Shown here: positions 34,276-43,361 of the stretch, in pieces
Numbering within the stretch: position 1 is the stretch's first letter
Layout of the letters: every line of letters begins with the position of its first letter
Assembly: GCA_028714855.1 (NCBI GenBank)
Contig: JAQTLP010000001.1
Span: 126,572-190,571, forward strand
Length of the DNA: 64,000 bases
Direction of reading: 5' to 3'
Source of the DNA: Phycisphaerae bacterium
GTDB lineage: Bacteria; Planctomycetota; Phycisphaerae; Sedimentisphaerales; Anaerobacaceae
Notes under the pieces: generated by a model
Told to the model about the DNA's origin: nothing
Database searches by the model: none
The model's input: only the letters and a program-made list of their open reading frames with translations
Made by a program: the position numbers and the translations under genes

Positions 34276-35310
34276 ATGGAATCAGTCCTGCTCGCCGTAG
34301 TTATAGTTTTGATTATAGCTGTATTGGGCCTTTTGGTTTGGCTACTCAGCACTATCTTCAAGAGCAAAGAAGAAACAGCCGTCCACGCTACTAATATCAC
34401 ACTCCTCGCCCAGCAGCTCGAATCGCTAAAAGCCGCTCAGGACAAAACCTCAGAGAATCTGCAAAAATCCCTCCAGACAGGCCAAACCAATCTCAACCAG
34501 AACCTCCAGTCAAGTCAGCAGCTGTTAAGCCGGCTGAATACTCAAATCGGCGAGCTGCATGGAACTAACAAACAAATGCTCCAGCTTGGAGTTGATGTCA
34601 GACGGCTTGAGGATATTTTAAGCTCGCCAAAGCTGCGAGGTCAGATGGGCGAGTGGTCGCTCGAAAACCTCCTCGCTCAAATCCTGCCGAAAGACAGTTA
34701 CAAACTCCAATATACCTTCAAAGACGGCAGGGTGGTCGATGCCGCTATTCAATTACAGAACTTCATGGTTCCCGTTGATGCGAAATTTCCGCTGCCGAGC
34801 TTTGAAAAAGTAGTAAAAGCGGAAACCGACAGCGAAAAAACAAAACTCCGCAGACAATTTCTCAAAGATGTAACCGCACACATCGACAAAATTGCGGCCG
34901 GCTACATCAGACCTGCCGAAGGCACGCTGGATTTTGCGTTGATGTATATACCTGCTGAGAATGTCTATTACGAAACAATTGTCAAATACGCAGACGAAAC
35001 GCAGGATATTATGCAATACTGTCTGGATAAAAAAGTAATCCCCGTATCACCGAACCTTCTATATGTGTATCTTATGACGGTCGCGATGGGTCTGCACGGC
35101 CTGCAAATCGAAAAACAGGCCGCCGAAATCCGCCAGAACTTAAAAAGATTGAACGCCTCTTTTGCTGACTTCGGCGGCTGCTGGGAAGTCCTCGGCAGAC
35201 ACCTGCGCAATGCCTTCGGCCAATACGAAGATGGCCAGAAAAAACTCGACCGCTTCGGCCTGCAATTAGGCCAGATACAGGATGAAAGTGAGACATCTAA
35301 TGGAAACTGA
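34276..35310 (+). CDS. rmuC: DNA recombination protein RmuC
   Basis: A 344-residue protein. N-terminal membrane helix (LLAVVIVLIIAVLGLLVWLL), a long coiled coil (residues about 45-115) and the RmuC nuclease-like domain with LLAQILPKDSYKLQYTFKDG, VPVDAKFPLPSFEK and LMYIPAENVYYETIVK. By family knowledge it limits inversion at short repeats; its PD-(D/E)XK-like fold is proposed. It overlaps the following thioredoxin-like gene by 11 bases. Confidence 0.93.
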   Translation: MESVLLAVVIVLIIAVLGLLVWLLSTIFKSKEETAVHATNITLLAQQLESLKAAQDKTSENLQKSLQTGQTNLNQNLQSSQQLLSRLNTQIGELHGTNKQMLQLGVDVRRLEDILSSPKLRGQMGEWSLENLLAQILPKDSYKLQYTFKDGRVVDAAIQLQNFMVPVDAKFPLPSFEKVVKAETDSEKTKLRRQFLKDVTAHIDKIAAGYIRPAEGTLDFALMYIPAENVYYETIVKYADETQDIMQYCLDKKVIPVSPNLLYVYLMTVAMGLHGLQIEKQAAEIRQNLKRLNASFADFGGCWEVLGRHLRNAFGQYEDGQKKLDRFGLQLGQIQDESETSNGN

Positions 35311-35845
35311 AAAACCAAATAAAAAACCTGTTCTTTCATTTTTAGCTATGGTGTTGGCGGTAATAGTTTTCGCTGCCATCGGCGCTCATCTTTTCAAAAG
35401 CCGCGGCGCCAGTCTCGTTGACGTTAATGCCCCGCAGATTCAAATTGACCAATGGATTACATCTCCGCCGCCTGACCTCAACGGCCGGGTCTATGTCCTT
35501 GAGTTTTGGGCAACTTGGTGTCCGCCCTGCATACAGTCGATTCCACATATGATTGAGCTGGCGGATAAATATAAAGACAAATCTGTCCCCTTTATAGCCC
35601 TTTCCGTAGACCGTTCTTCAGAACCGGTAAAAAAAACGGTGAAAGATAGAAACATAAATTATTATGTCGGAATGGATAATGGCCTATCCGCAAAATATTC
35701 CGTCAGAAGCATCCCGTCAACTTTCATTATAGGCCAAAGCGGTAAAGTCGTTTGGCAGGGACACCCGAGGCAATCCGATTTCGAACCCGCCCTCGTCAAC
35801 GCCTTAAATGCCCCGCCGCCAAAACCGGAAACAAATACAAAATAA
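35300..35845 (+). CDS. TlpA-like membrane-anchored thioredoxin
   Basis: About 181 residues. One N-terminal membrane anchor (LSFLAMVLAVIVFAAIGAHL), then a TlpA/ResA-like thioredoxin domain with the active site FWATWCPPCIQSIPHM and the cis-proline segment VRSIPSTFIIGQSG. It would reduce disulfides on the periplasmic side. ATG 35300 overlaps the end of rmuC by 11 bases; ATG 35282, six codons earlier, is an alternative. It is followed at 16 bp by a large membrane protein gene. Confidence 0.9.
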   Translation: METEKPNKKPVLSFLAMVLAVIVFAAIGAHLFKSRGASLVDVNAPQIQIDQWITSPPPDLNGRVYVLEFWATWCPPCIQSIPHMIELADKYKDKSVPFIALSVDRSSEPVKKTVKDRNINYYVGMDNGLSAKYSVRSIPSTFIIGQSGKVVWQGHPRQSDFEPALVNALNAPPPKPETNTK

Positions 35846-35860
35846 ACAGAGCAATCTCAC

Positions 35861-37576
35861 ATGAAGAGGACACTGACATTTTGTTATCTTGTTTTTTTCA
35901 TCACTGTCTTTATTCCACTTGCGACCTCAAGTCACCCCGAACCGGACTCTCCGCTTTGGCTCGCAACCTTGGGAATTTTTTCATTCGGTCTGGTAGCTAT
36001 TTCCATTTTCCTTCACGGTCTGTCTTATAGGCCTAAATCTTTTACTTGGCTTTGGAAAATCATTCCTTTCTTGCTGATAGCTTTTGTTGTTCTTTCTTGG
36101 TACTGGGAATTTATACTCTACCCCAAACCGGAATACCCATTATCAGAAACCGTCCTGGCAACACTTTTTGGGGTGGCGGTGCTCTTACCTGCATTCTACT
36201 TAAGTTTTAAGTTTGGCTATTCCAAAATTATCTCATCTAACAAACCTAATCTGAAATTCAGCCTTAAATCTATTGCCGTCATCTCTATTGTCATGATCTT
36301 ATGTATTATAAGTCATTTCACCCCAAACACGAAAGACAGAATCAATGTTAAAATCAACTATGTGGCCAAGTACAATGAAATTTCAAAACCCGCCGGCTAT
36401 GACCCTAATAACAACGCCGCCCCGTATTATCAGAAGGCCTTTGACCTGATTACGGTCGTTCCCGACATAAAAGACCTTTCCCAAAAATGGCCCGGCGATA
36501 TGAATGATGTTGAACTCAAAAAAGCTGAAGATTTAACAGAATCAAGCTCCCAAATAATCGAATATTTAACAGAAGCTTCTCAAAAACCATACTATTGGAT
36601 TGAACACCGGGCTAAGGATAATAACTTGTTAGAGATAATGTTGCCGGACCTTAAGAATATCAGGTTTTGCATAAAGGTGCTCAGCTTACAGACAAAATTA
36701 AAGGCATATCAAGGCCAGACAGAATCAGCCCTGCAACTTGTAAATGTAATCTACAGAATAGGAACGCATTTTGGCCAACGAAAGACTTTGATAGAACAAT
36801 TGGTAGGAATAGGCGTTGGCCAACTCGCATTAAATACTGGTCTTCAGATTCTCGATAAAACAGATATAAGTCCGCAATTATTGGAAAACTTCCAGCATCA
36901 AATTGAAGAATCATCACATACAAGAAACCCCATAATCGACTTTACTGCCGAAAGGATGATGTTCTATGACAAAGTGCAGAGGCTTTTTACTGACGACGGC
37001 CAAGGTGATGGCCGCTTGTATGGAACGGCTTTTTTAGAAGATCCTGTATTTTATGTTCAGCGAGCGTTTAAGCCGGAGTTGAGCAGACAGCCAAAAATAA
37101 CCAGAAAAGAAACTGTTGAACTTGCCGATAAGATGTATGATTATTTCGACCGGGCAAGCGGTAAGTTGCCGGCAGAATTGAACAAGGAACACGAAGACCC
37201 AGATAAAATAGCTGCAGAAATGGTAAAAGGCAACTATCTCTTGGAGACATTTGCCCCCGCTTGGGGACAAATCCTAAAAACATCCTATCGCTTGCAGGCA
37301 TATACTAATGGCCTGTTGACCACCATCGCTCTTTTACGATACAAAGCCGATAAAGGCGAATATCCGCAAAGTCTTGATGGGCTTGTGGCTTCTGGATATC
37401 TGAATGAATTGCCGATAGATCCGTTTAGCGACGGCCCGCTGGTTTATAAACTCACCAACAGTGATTTTATACTATACAGTTTCGCGGCGGATTGCGACGA
37501 TGATAACGGAATCCGCGACTCAAAAGATGGTAATGGCGATTATGTCTTCTGGCCTGTTGAATGGAGCAAAAAATAA
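35861..37576 (+). CDS. Large membrane protein with pseudopilin-like C-terminus
   Basis: A 571-residue protein of unknown function. The first 155 residues hold about five hydrophobic segments (for example LWLATLGIFSFGLVAISIFL, IIPFLLIAFVVLSWYW). The long central region is helical and probably periplasmic. The C-terminal 60 residues (GEYPQSLDGLVASGYLNELP then DPFSDGPLVYKL and LYSFAADCDDDNG) look like the C-terminal domain of GspG-type pseudopilins. Proteins of this layout occur in planctomycetes; I cannot assign a role. Its stop overlaps the upstream reading of the SDR gene, but the SDR start at 37591 lies after it. Confidence 0.7.
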   Translation: MKRTLTFCYLVFFITVFIPLATSSHPEPDSPLWLATLGIFSFGLVAISIFLHGLSYRPKSFTWLWKIIPFLLIAFVVLSWYWEFILYPKPEYPLSETVLATLFGVAVLLPAFYLSFKFGYSKIISSNKPNLKFSLKSIAVISIVMILCIISHFTPNTKDRINVKINYVAKYNEISKPAGYDPNNNAAPYYQKAFDLITVVPDIKDLSQKWPGDMNDVELKKAEDLTESSSQIIEYLTEASQKPYYWIEHRAKDNNLLEIMLPDLKNIRFCIKVLSLQTKLKAYQGQTESALQLVNVIYRIGTHFGQRKTLIEQLVGIGVGQLALNTGLQILDKTDISPQLLENFQHQIEESSHTRNPIIDFTAERMMFYDKVQRLFTDDGQGDGRLYGTAFLEDPVFYVQRAFKPELSRQPKITRKETVELADKMYDYFDRASGKLPAELNKEHEDPDKIAAEMVKGNYLLETFAPAWGQILKTSYRLQAYTNGLLTTIALLRYKADKGEYPQSLDGLVASGYLNELPIDPFSDGPLVYKLTNSDFILYSFAADCDDDNGIRDSKDGNGDYVFWPVEWSKK

Positions 37577-37590
37577 TAAGACAAAATAAG

Positions 37591-38352
37591 ATGATTTACG
37601 AAGACCTCAAAGACAAAAAGGTTTTAGTCACCGGCTCCAGCAGCGGCATCGGTCAGGCAGCGGCTGTTATGTTCAGTCAGCAGGGCGGCTTCATCGGCGT
37701 CCATTATTTCCAGACAAAAAAAGGCGGCGAAGAAACCCTCCAACAGGTCAAAAAATTCAGCGACGGAGTCCTCTTTTGCGCGGATATGCGGGACGAGGAA
37801 CAGGTAAACCAAATGGTCGAACAATTCATCGAAGCCGCCGGCGGCATCGACATCCTCATCAATAACGCCGGCTCACTCATCGACCGCCAGCCCTTCGAAA
37901 CCGCGACCCTCGATTATCACGAAGACGTATTCGCCACCAATGTCCGCAGCATCTTTCTGGCGACAAGGGCGGCTTTGCCGTATTTGAAAAAGACCAAAGG
38001 CAGTATCGTAAACATCGGCTCAATCGCAGGCCACCACGGCGGCGCAGACGGCTCCGGCATCTACGCAGGCGCAAAGGCCGCCGTTGCCACCGAAACCATC
38101 GCTATGGCCAAAGAATTCGCCAAATACGGAATCCGCGTAAATAGCGTCATTCCCGGCCTCATCGAAACAAGGTTCCACGAAAGGTTCAGCACACCCGAAC
38201 GCAGAAAAGCAGTTGCTCAGCAAACCCCGCTCGGCAGAAACGGCACTGCCGAAGACGTCGCCAAAGCGATTCTGTTCCTCGCAAGCGATGCCGCCTCCTT
38301 CATCACAGGCGAATATATCGCCGTCAACGGCGGCTTATATATGAGGGCTTAA
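37591..38352 (+). CDS. Short-chain dehydrogenase/reductase, FabG-like
   Basis: A 253-residue classical SDR. Cofactor motif TGSSSGIG near residue 15, NNAG near residue 92, the serine/tyrosine/lysine set in NIGSIAGHHGG and YAGAKAA, and the C-terminal GEYIAVNGGLYMRA. It uses NAD(P)(H) to interconvert an alcohol and a ketone; the substrate is unknown. Local context (membrane protein upstream, recJ downstream) gives no pathway. ATG 37591 is preferred over 37561, which lies inside the previous gene. Confidence 0.9.
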   Translation: MIYEDLKDKKVLVTGSSSGIGQAAAVMFSQQGGFIGVHYFQTKKGGEETLQQVKKFSDGVLFCADMRDEEQVNQMVEQFIEAAGGIDILINNAGSLIDRQPFETATLDYHEDVFATNVRSIFLATRAALPYLKKTKGSIVNIGSIAGHHGGADGSGIYAGAKAAVATETIAMAKEFAKYGIRVNSVIPGLIETRFHERFSTPERRKAVAQQTPLGRNGTAEDVAKAILFLASDAASFITGEYIAVNGGLYMRA

Positions 38353-38359
38353 AAACATC

Positions 38360-38388
38360 TTGCATTTCGCGCTCGTTTATGCTATAAG
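38360..38388 (+). promoter_or_regulatory. Promoter for recJ
   Basis: TTGCAT at 38360-38365 and TATAAG at 38383-38388 with a 17-bp spacer, directly after the SDR stop and about 50 bp before the recJ start. Confidence 0.5.
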
Positions 38389-38441
38389 TGCATTTTTGCT
38401 TTACGACAAATCAGAAAAATAAAGAACGAAACGGATTCTAA

Positions 38442-40277
38442 ATGCAATCTCACGCACGGATGCATACAAGCCCCGGCCGAACTCGCGAAAAATCGCGAAT
38501 CGAGACACTCATAAAAAGCAGTAAGGCGCGCTCCGCTGCCCCGCAAAAACAATGGGTAATCCATCCGCCGCATCCAGACGCCGGCGAACTTGCCAAATCA
38601 CTGAAGGTTTCGCCTCTTTTGGCGCAAGTCTTACTCAATCGCGGAATAACTGATGTCCACACCGGTTCCGTTTTTCTAAGGCCGAAACTGAACGAGCTTA
38701 TCAGCCCGGAACTGATGCCGGGCGTCAAGCCGGCCGTCGAACGAATAAAAAAGGCCGTCAAAGCCAGGGAAAGAATCACCATTTACGGCGACTATGACGT
38801 GGATGGTATTACCGGCGCCGCAATTCTCTGGCAGGTTCTGACGCTGCTCAATGCTGATGTAAATTTCTATATCCCGCATCGTATCGACGAAGGTTACGGC
38901 CTGAATGAAGAAGCTGTCCAGATTCTGGCGCAGGCCGGAACAAAACTTTTAATCACCGTTGATTGCGGTATCTCCGCGGTCAAATCAGCAGAACTCGCCG
39001 GGCAATTGGGACTCGACCTGATAATAACCGACCATCACGCGCCCGACCACGAATTGCCGAAGGCCGTCGCTATTGTCCACCCTGCAATGGATAAATCCTA
39101 CCCGAACCAAGACTCGTCCGGCTCAATGGTCGCCTACAAGCTGGCCTGGGCAATAGCCAATGAATTCACTGCCGGTGGGAGCGGGAGGCTCGAACCGAAA
39201 CTTCGCGAATTTATGCTTAACGCAACTTCTCTGGCAGCTATGGGCACCATCGCTGACATCGTGGACCTGAGGGGAGAAAACAGAATCCTGACAAGCTATG
39301 GACTCAAATCCCTGCCGCAGTGCAAACTCGCCGGCGTCCAGGCCCTAATCGAATCGGCTGGATTTACGGGACAAGGGCTTGATAGTTTCCGCATCGGTTT
39401 TCACCTTGCTCCAATGCTTAACGCCGCCGGCCGGATGGGACACGCAAGATTGGCCGTGGAGCTGTTAATAAATGACAGCCCCGTTCGCTCGACGGAAATA
39501 GCGCAATATCTCAAAGAGCAAAACGACCAGCGGCGCAAGTGCGAGCGAAAGATATTTGAGCAGGCCCGCGAAAAAATAGTCAAGGAAGGCTTGGACAGCT
39601 CCGACAGGACCAGCTTCGTCCTCGCAGGCCAAACCTGGCACTCCGGCGTAATAGGAATAGTAGCTTCGAGAATTGTAGACCTTTATAATCGCCCGACGAT
39701 TATGATTAACATAGGCAGCGCCGAAAACGGCATCGCCCAGGGTTCCGCACGCTCGATAGACGGTTTTTGTTTGCTCAGCGCAATCAAGGCCTGTTCGCAC
39801 CATCTGGTCAGTTTCGGCGGACACAAAATGGCTGCCGGAATAACCATCGAAACCGAAAAAATCGACCGGTTCGCTGCTGATTTCGAGGCCTACGTGAAAC
39901 AGCACCTCGCCAAAAATGATTGTGCTGCAAAACTCCATATCGATGCCGCAGCGCCATTGAGCGAATTCAGAAAAGAAACCGTTTCCGAACTCCAGATGCT
40001 CAGCCCCTACGGCAGGGGAAATCCAAGCCCGCTCTTCACTACAAAAGGCGTGCGTCTTGCCTCTCCGCCGAAAATCTGCGGCTCAAAGGGCAGTCACCTG
40101 CAGCTTGCAATAACGGACAATACAAACGCTATCCGCTGCATCGGTTTCGGGATGGGAAAATTAGAAAAAAAACTGCTTGAACACGAGTTCTTCGATGTCG
40201 CCTATCAGCCCCAGCTCAATACCTACAATGGCAACTGTAACGTCGAGTTCGTCCTCGCCGACATCAGGCTGGAATAA
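38442..40277 (+). CDS. recJ: Single-stranded-DNA-specific exonuclease RecJ
   Basis: A 611-residue RecJ, a 5'-3' exonuclease in recombination and mismatch repair. The DHH domain motifs are intact: YGDYDVDGITG, ITVDCGIS, TDHHAPDHELP and AAMGTIADIVDLRG, followed by the DHHA1 block SFGGHKMAAG and the OB-like C-terminal domain (LSPYGRGNPSPLF). The first 35 residues are Arg/Ser-rich and not conserved; later in-frame starts are possible. It is convergent with the transglutaminase gene (24-bp gap). Confidence 0.95.
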   Translation: MQSHARMHTSPGRTREKSRIETLIKSSKARSAAPQKQWVIHPPHPDAGELAKSLKVSPLLAQVLLNRGITDVHTGSVFLRPKLNELISPELMPGVKPAVERIKKAVKARERITIYGDYDVDGITGAAILWQVLTLLNADVNFYIPHRIDEGYGLNEEAVQILAQAGTKLLITVDCGISAVKSAELAGQLGLDLIITDHHAPDHELPKAVAIVHPAMDKSYPNQDSSGSMVAYKLAWAIANEFTAGGSGRLEPKLREFMLNATSLAAMGTIADIVDLRGENRILTSYGLKSLPQCKLAGVQALIESAGFTGQGLDSFRIGFHLAPMLNAAGRMGHARLAVELLINDSPVRSTEIAQYLKEQNDQRRKCERKIFEQAREKIVKEGLDSSDRTSFVLAGQTWHSGVIGIVASRIVDLYNRPTIMINIGSAENGIAQGSARSIDGFCLLSAIKACSHHLVSFGGHKMAAGITIETEKIDRFAADFEAYVKQHLAKNDCAAKLHIDAAAPLSEFRKETVSELQMLSPYGRGNPSPLFTTKGVRLASPPKICGSKGSHLQLAITDNTNAIRCIGFGMGKLEKKLLEHEFFDVAYQPQLNTYNGNCNVEFVLADIRLE

Positions 40278-40300
40278 ACTGCAGTAATCAAAACATACCT

Positions 40301-41794
40301 TTAAAGATTCGGGTCTTGGGTTTTCCCCGTGTCGATTGTCACCTTGTCGATTTTGAACTGGCCAAGAGTAGCCGCCAAATTGAGAAAGTCCGCCGGCTCA
40401 CCATTGCCTATGGCAAGCGCAATATGGCCCGCATCGAAACCCTTTGGTGCTCTCGTCGCATCGAGCCCAACCCACTTGTCGCCAACGTATGCCTCTACCC
40501 ACGCATGACCGCCGAAAACATTCTCCCGCCCCGCAAATGACTTTGTGTAAACAAGACCGAAAACCACCTTCGCTGGTATTCCGATTGCACGGCACATCGC
40601 CGCCGTCAGCACCGCAAACTCGGTGCAGTCGCCGACCTTACTCACTGCAACCTCCGCCGCCGATGCGTAACCAACCGACAAACTTTTGTTCTCAATGTAT
40701 CCGGATACAAACGTTTCGATTTTTTTTACGGCCTCTGTCGCGTCTTTGGTGTCTCCGACAGCCCGCTTGGCAAGTTCAATTATGTCATTGTTGTCGCTCT
40801 GCACATAGCTTGTGGGCTTCATCGCCTCTACTGTATTGCTGTCCTTGCCTTCGTATGGAAATTTCGCCCCTGCCGGCGCAGCGACAGGCTTAACGGTCAC
40901 GATTATTTTGCCTTCTTTCTGCTCCACACTTTGGTTGTCGCTGGATGGTATCACCAGCTTCGTTGATTGGCTGTTCGGCTCAAGGTAATAGGCGGCCGAC
41001 TTGGCTGATTCAATATTATTTAACGGCTCAGGACTGGCCAAAAACATCTTGTCAACCAGTTCCACAACGTCGTTCTTGCCTAATGCAAACTCCTTGGCGC
41101 AGGCAATGATTTCCATTTCCTGCGTCCCCATCATGGGCGTTATACTCTTTTTAGAACGAAAGTTTTCGTCAACATAGCTGGTTTGAACAATCTCACTGCC
41201 TGCCGGTGTCTTAATAGTTGTCTTTACCTCCGTCAAAGCCGCGACGCGTCCCAGAAGGTCAACATTCTTTTTCGGCCCGATACGTATTTTAGTTTCGAGC
41301 CCCCGCAGGCTGCCAATCTCGAATATCTTGGTGCTGTATTCCAAACCTTCCTCGAGACCTTTCTCGAGTTGCAGCAAACGCAGGCCTTCATTCAGCACTG
41401 CGCCGCTCGGCCATCCTATCGACTTCCTCTGCTCCCTCCCCATTGAAATAGCTGTAATATCTACTATCCATAGTTCATCCACCTTACCAGAAACGGTCGT
41501 CGTCGCAGCGCCAAAGTTCTGCGTAAGCTTAAAACCCAGCGGCTTGCCGTCAGTCGTCTCAATATTCGTTTCCGTCGTAGTCATCTGCACAGGTTCATTG
41601 ACCCGCTTGACAAGAATCCTCATTGTTTCGGTAGTGGTCACTTTATCATTGGCCTCTACACGGCTTCGGATTACATAACCCATTTTCTTGCTCCCCGTAA
41701 ACACGGCGTAATACTCGGTTTCCTCCGACTTGGCACTGCTCACGCCGGCTGCTGCTAACACCAGGCAAACGCCAAAAATACACCGGATTTTCAT
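40301..41794 (-). CDS. Secreted transglutaminase-like protein
   Basis: A 497-residue exported protein. Signal peptide MKIRCIFGVCLVLAAAGVSS; a long N-terminal beta region (residues about 25-330) seen in planctomycete and bacteroidete transglutaminase-like proteins; then a transglutaminase core (about 350-470) with the triad Cys in KVGDCTEFAVLTAAMCR, His in VFGGHAWVEAYV and Asp in WVGLDATRAPKGFD. Such domains act as proteases or crosslinkers outside the cytoplasm; the true reaction is unknown. It is divergent from murE. Confidence 0.88.
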   Translation of the reverse strand: MKIRCIFGVCLVLAAAGVSSAKSEETEYYAVFTGSKKMGYVIRSRVEANDKVTTTETMRILVKRVNEPVQMTTTETNIETTDGKPLGFKLTQNFGAATTTVSGKVDELWIVDITAISMGREQRKSIGWPSGAVLNEGLRLLQLEKGLEEGLEYSTKIFEIGSLRGLETKIRIGPKKNVDLLGRVAALTEVKTTIKTPAGSEIVQTSYVDENFRSKKSITPMMGTQEMEIIACAKEFALGKNDVVELVDKMFLASPEPLNNIESAKSAAYYLEPNSQSTKLVIPSSDNQSVEQKEGKIIVTVKPVAAPAGAKFPYEGKDSNTVEAMKPTSYVQSDNNDIIELAKRAVGDTKDATEAVKKIETFVSGYIENKSLSVGYASAAEVAVSKVGDCTEFAVLTAAMCRAIGIPAKVVFGLVYTKSFAGRENVFGGHAWVEAYVGDKWVGLDATRAPKGFDAGHIALAIGNGEPADFLNLAATLGQFKIDKVTIDTGKTQDPNL

Positions 41795-41927
41795 AATTCA
41801 ACCCCTTTTGCTCTTCTCGATTTCCAAAAAACTCTCCTGACCATTATAAACGCAAAGATTCGAATTTTCATCGCAAATTTTCTATTTGTCGACTAAAATA
41901 TGCCTAATTCCCTTGTAGCGTAACGTT

Positions 41928-43361
41928 ATGGTTTTTGATGAACTCTTAAAACTCGTTTCTTCGAATAAGGCCCCTGTTATTCGTATTGATTCGCGCCTTG
42001 TCAAAGCCGGCGATATCTTCGTGGCTGTCGTTGGTGCAGTATGCGACGGCCACGACTTCATCAGCCAGGCCGTAACAAATGGCGCCAAATACATCGTTTG
42101 CCAGAGGCCTTGTCTTCATAAAGGTCTGGAAACAATCCTCGTCGATGATTCCGCAAAAGCAGCAGCGGTTCTGGCGCAGGCTCGTTCGGGTAACCCTGCC
42201 TCTAAACTGACCAATCTCGCCGTCACCGGAACAAACGGCAAAACCACAGTCGCTTTTCTCGTCCGCTCCTGCATACAAATCGCCGGCCAAAAGTGCGGAC
42301 TTGTCGGCACAATTATCTACGATACGGGGTCGGAAACCTTCGAAGCGCCCCTGACAACGCCCGACTGCCTGACAATCGCCGAGAGACAATCGCAAATGTT
42401 AAAGGCCGGCGCAAAATATATGGTCATCGAAGCCAGTAGCCACGCACTCGCTCAAAACCGCCTCGCCGCTGTCAGCTTCAAAGCCGCCGCGTTTACCAAC
42501 CTCACAGGCGACCATCTCGATTACCACAAAACCAAAGAAGAATATCTCGCAGCCAAAACAAATCTTTTTGCAGGCCTTTCACCCCAGGCCACAGCTATAT
42601 TAAATAAACAATCACCAGAAGCGGAAAAAATCGCCAAAAAAACAAAAGCAAAAATTCTATGGTATGCCGTCGATGCCCCTGCTGATATCACAACCCATAT
42701 CGAATCAATGGACATAAATGGAACAGTTTTCTCGCTGGAATATGTCGGCCAGTCATCCATCGTAAGAACTCCTCTGCTGGGTCTGCACAATGTCAGCAAT
42801 CACCTCGCCGCGGCTGGAATATGCCTTGCCGCAGGCCTGGACTTAAAAACAGTAGCCGCCGGCCTTTCAGCCCTCAAGGGTGTGCCGGGCCGATTGGAAA
42901 AAGTCGATTGGAATGGCGATTTTGCCGTCCTGGTTGATTATGCGCATACCGACGACGCCCTGAAAAATGTCCTCTCGACATTAAAACCTCTCTGCAAAGG
43001 CAATCTAAGGGTCATCTTTGGCTGCGGCGGGGACAGAGACAGGACCAAACGCCCGAGAATGGCTAAGGTCGTCGAACAATTAGCTGACTTTGCAATTGTA
43101 ACAAGCGATAATCCCCGCACCGAAAATCCGCAGGGTATTATTAACGAAATCGCCGCCGGCTTCAAAAATCCTGGCTCACAGAAAATTACCATCGAGCCCG
43201 ACCGAAAAAAGGCAATCGCAATGGCGATGAATACTGCCGGCAAAAACGATATTGTCCTCATCGCCGGTAAAGGCCACGAAGATTATCAAATAATCGGCAA
43301 ACAAAAATTCGGCTTCTCAGACAATGCGGTCGCTTTGGAGTGCTTAACAAAAAGAAAATGA
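41928..43361 (+). CDS. murE: UDP-N-acetylmuramoyl-tripeptide synthetase
   Basis: A 477-residue Mur ligase adding the third amino acid to UDP-MurNAc-L-Ala-D-Glu. The ATP loop VTGTNGKTTVAFLVRS, the carbamoylated-Lys region and the C-terminal DNPRTENPQ are present; DNPR is the meso-diaminopimelate specificity motif, so the peptidoglycan is probably A1gamma type. Its stop overlaps the murF start in ATGA. It opens a murE-murF-mraY run. Confidence 0.95.
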   Translation: MVFDELLKLVSSNKAPVIRIDSRLVKAGDIFVAVVGAVCDGHDFISQAVTNGAKYIVCQRPCLHKGLETILVDDSAKAAAVLAQARSGNPASKLTNLAVTGTNGKTTVAFLVRSCIQIAGQKCGLVGTIIYDTGSETFEAPLTTPDCLTIAERQSQMLKAGAKYMVIEASSHALAQNRLAAVSFKAAAFTNLTGDHLDYHKTKEEYLAAKTNLFAGLSPQATAILNKQSPEAEKIAKKTKAKILWYAVDAPADITTHIESMDINGTVFSLEYVGQSSIVRTPLLGLHNVSNHLAAAGICLAAGLDLKTVAAGLSALKGVPGRLEKVDWNGDFAVLVDYAHTDDALKNVLSTLKPLCKGNLRVIFGCGGDRDRTKRPRMAKVVEQLADFAIVTSDNPRTENPQGIINEIAAGFKNPGSQKITIEPDRKKAIAMAMNTAGKNDIVLIAGKGHEDYQIIGKQKFGFSDNAVALECLTKRK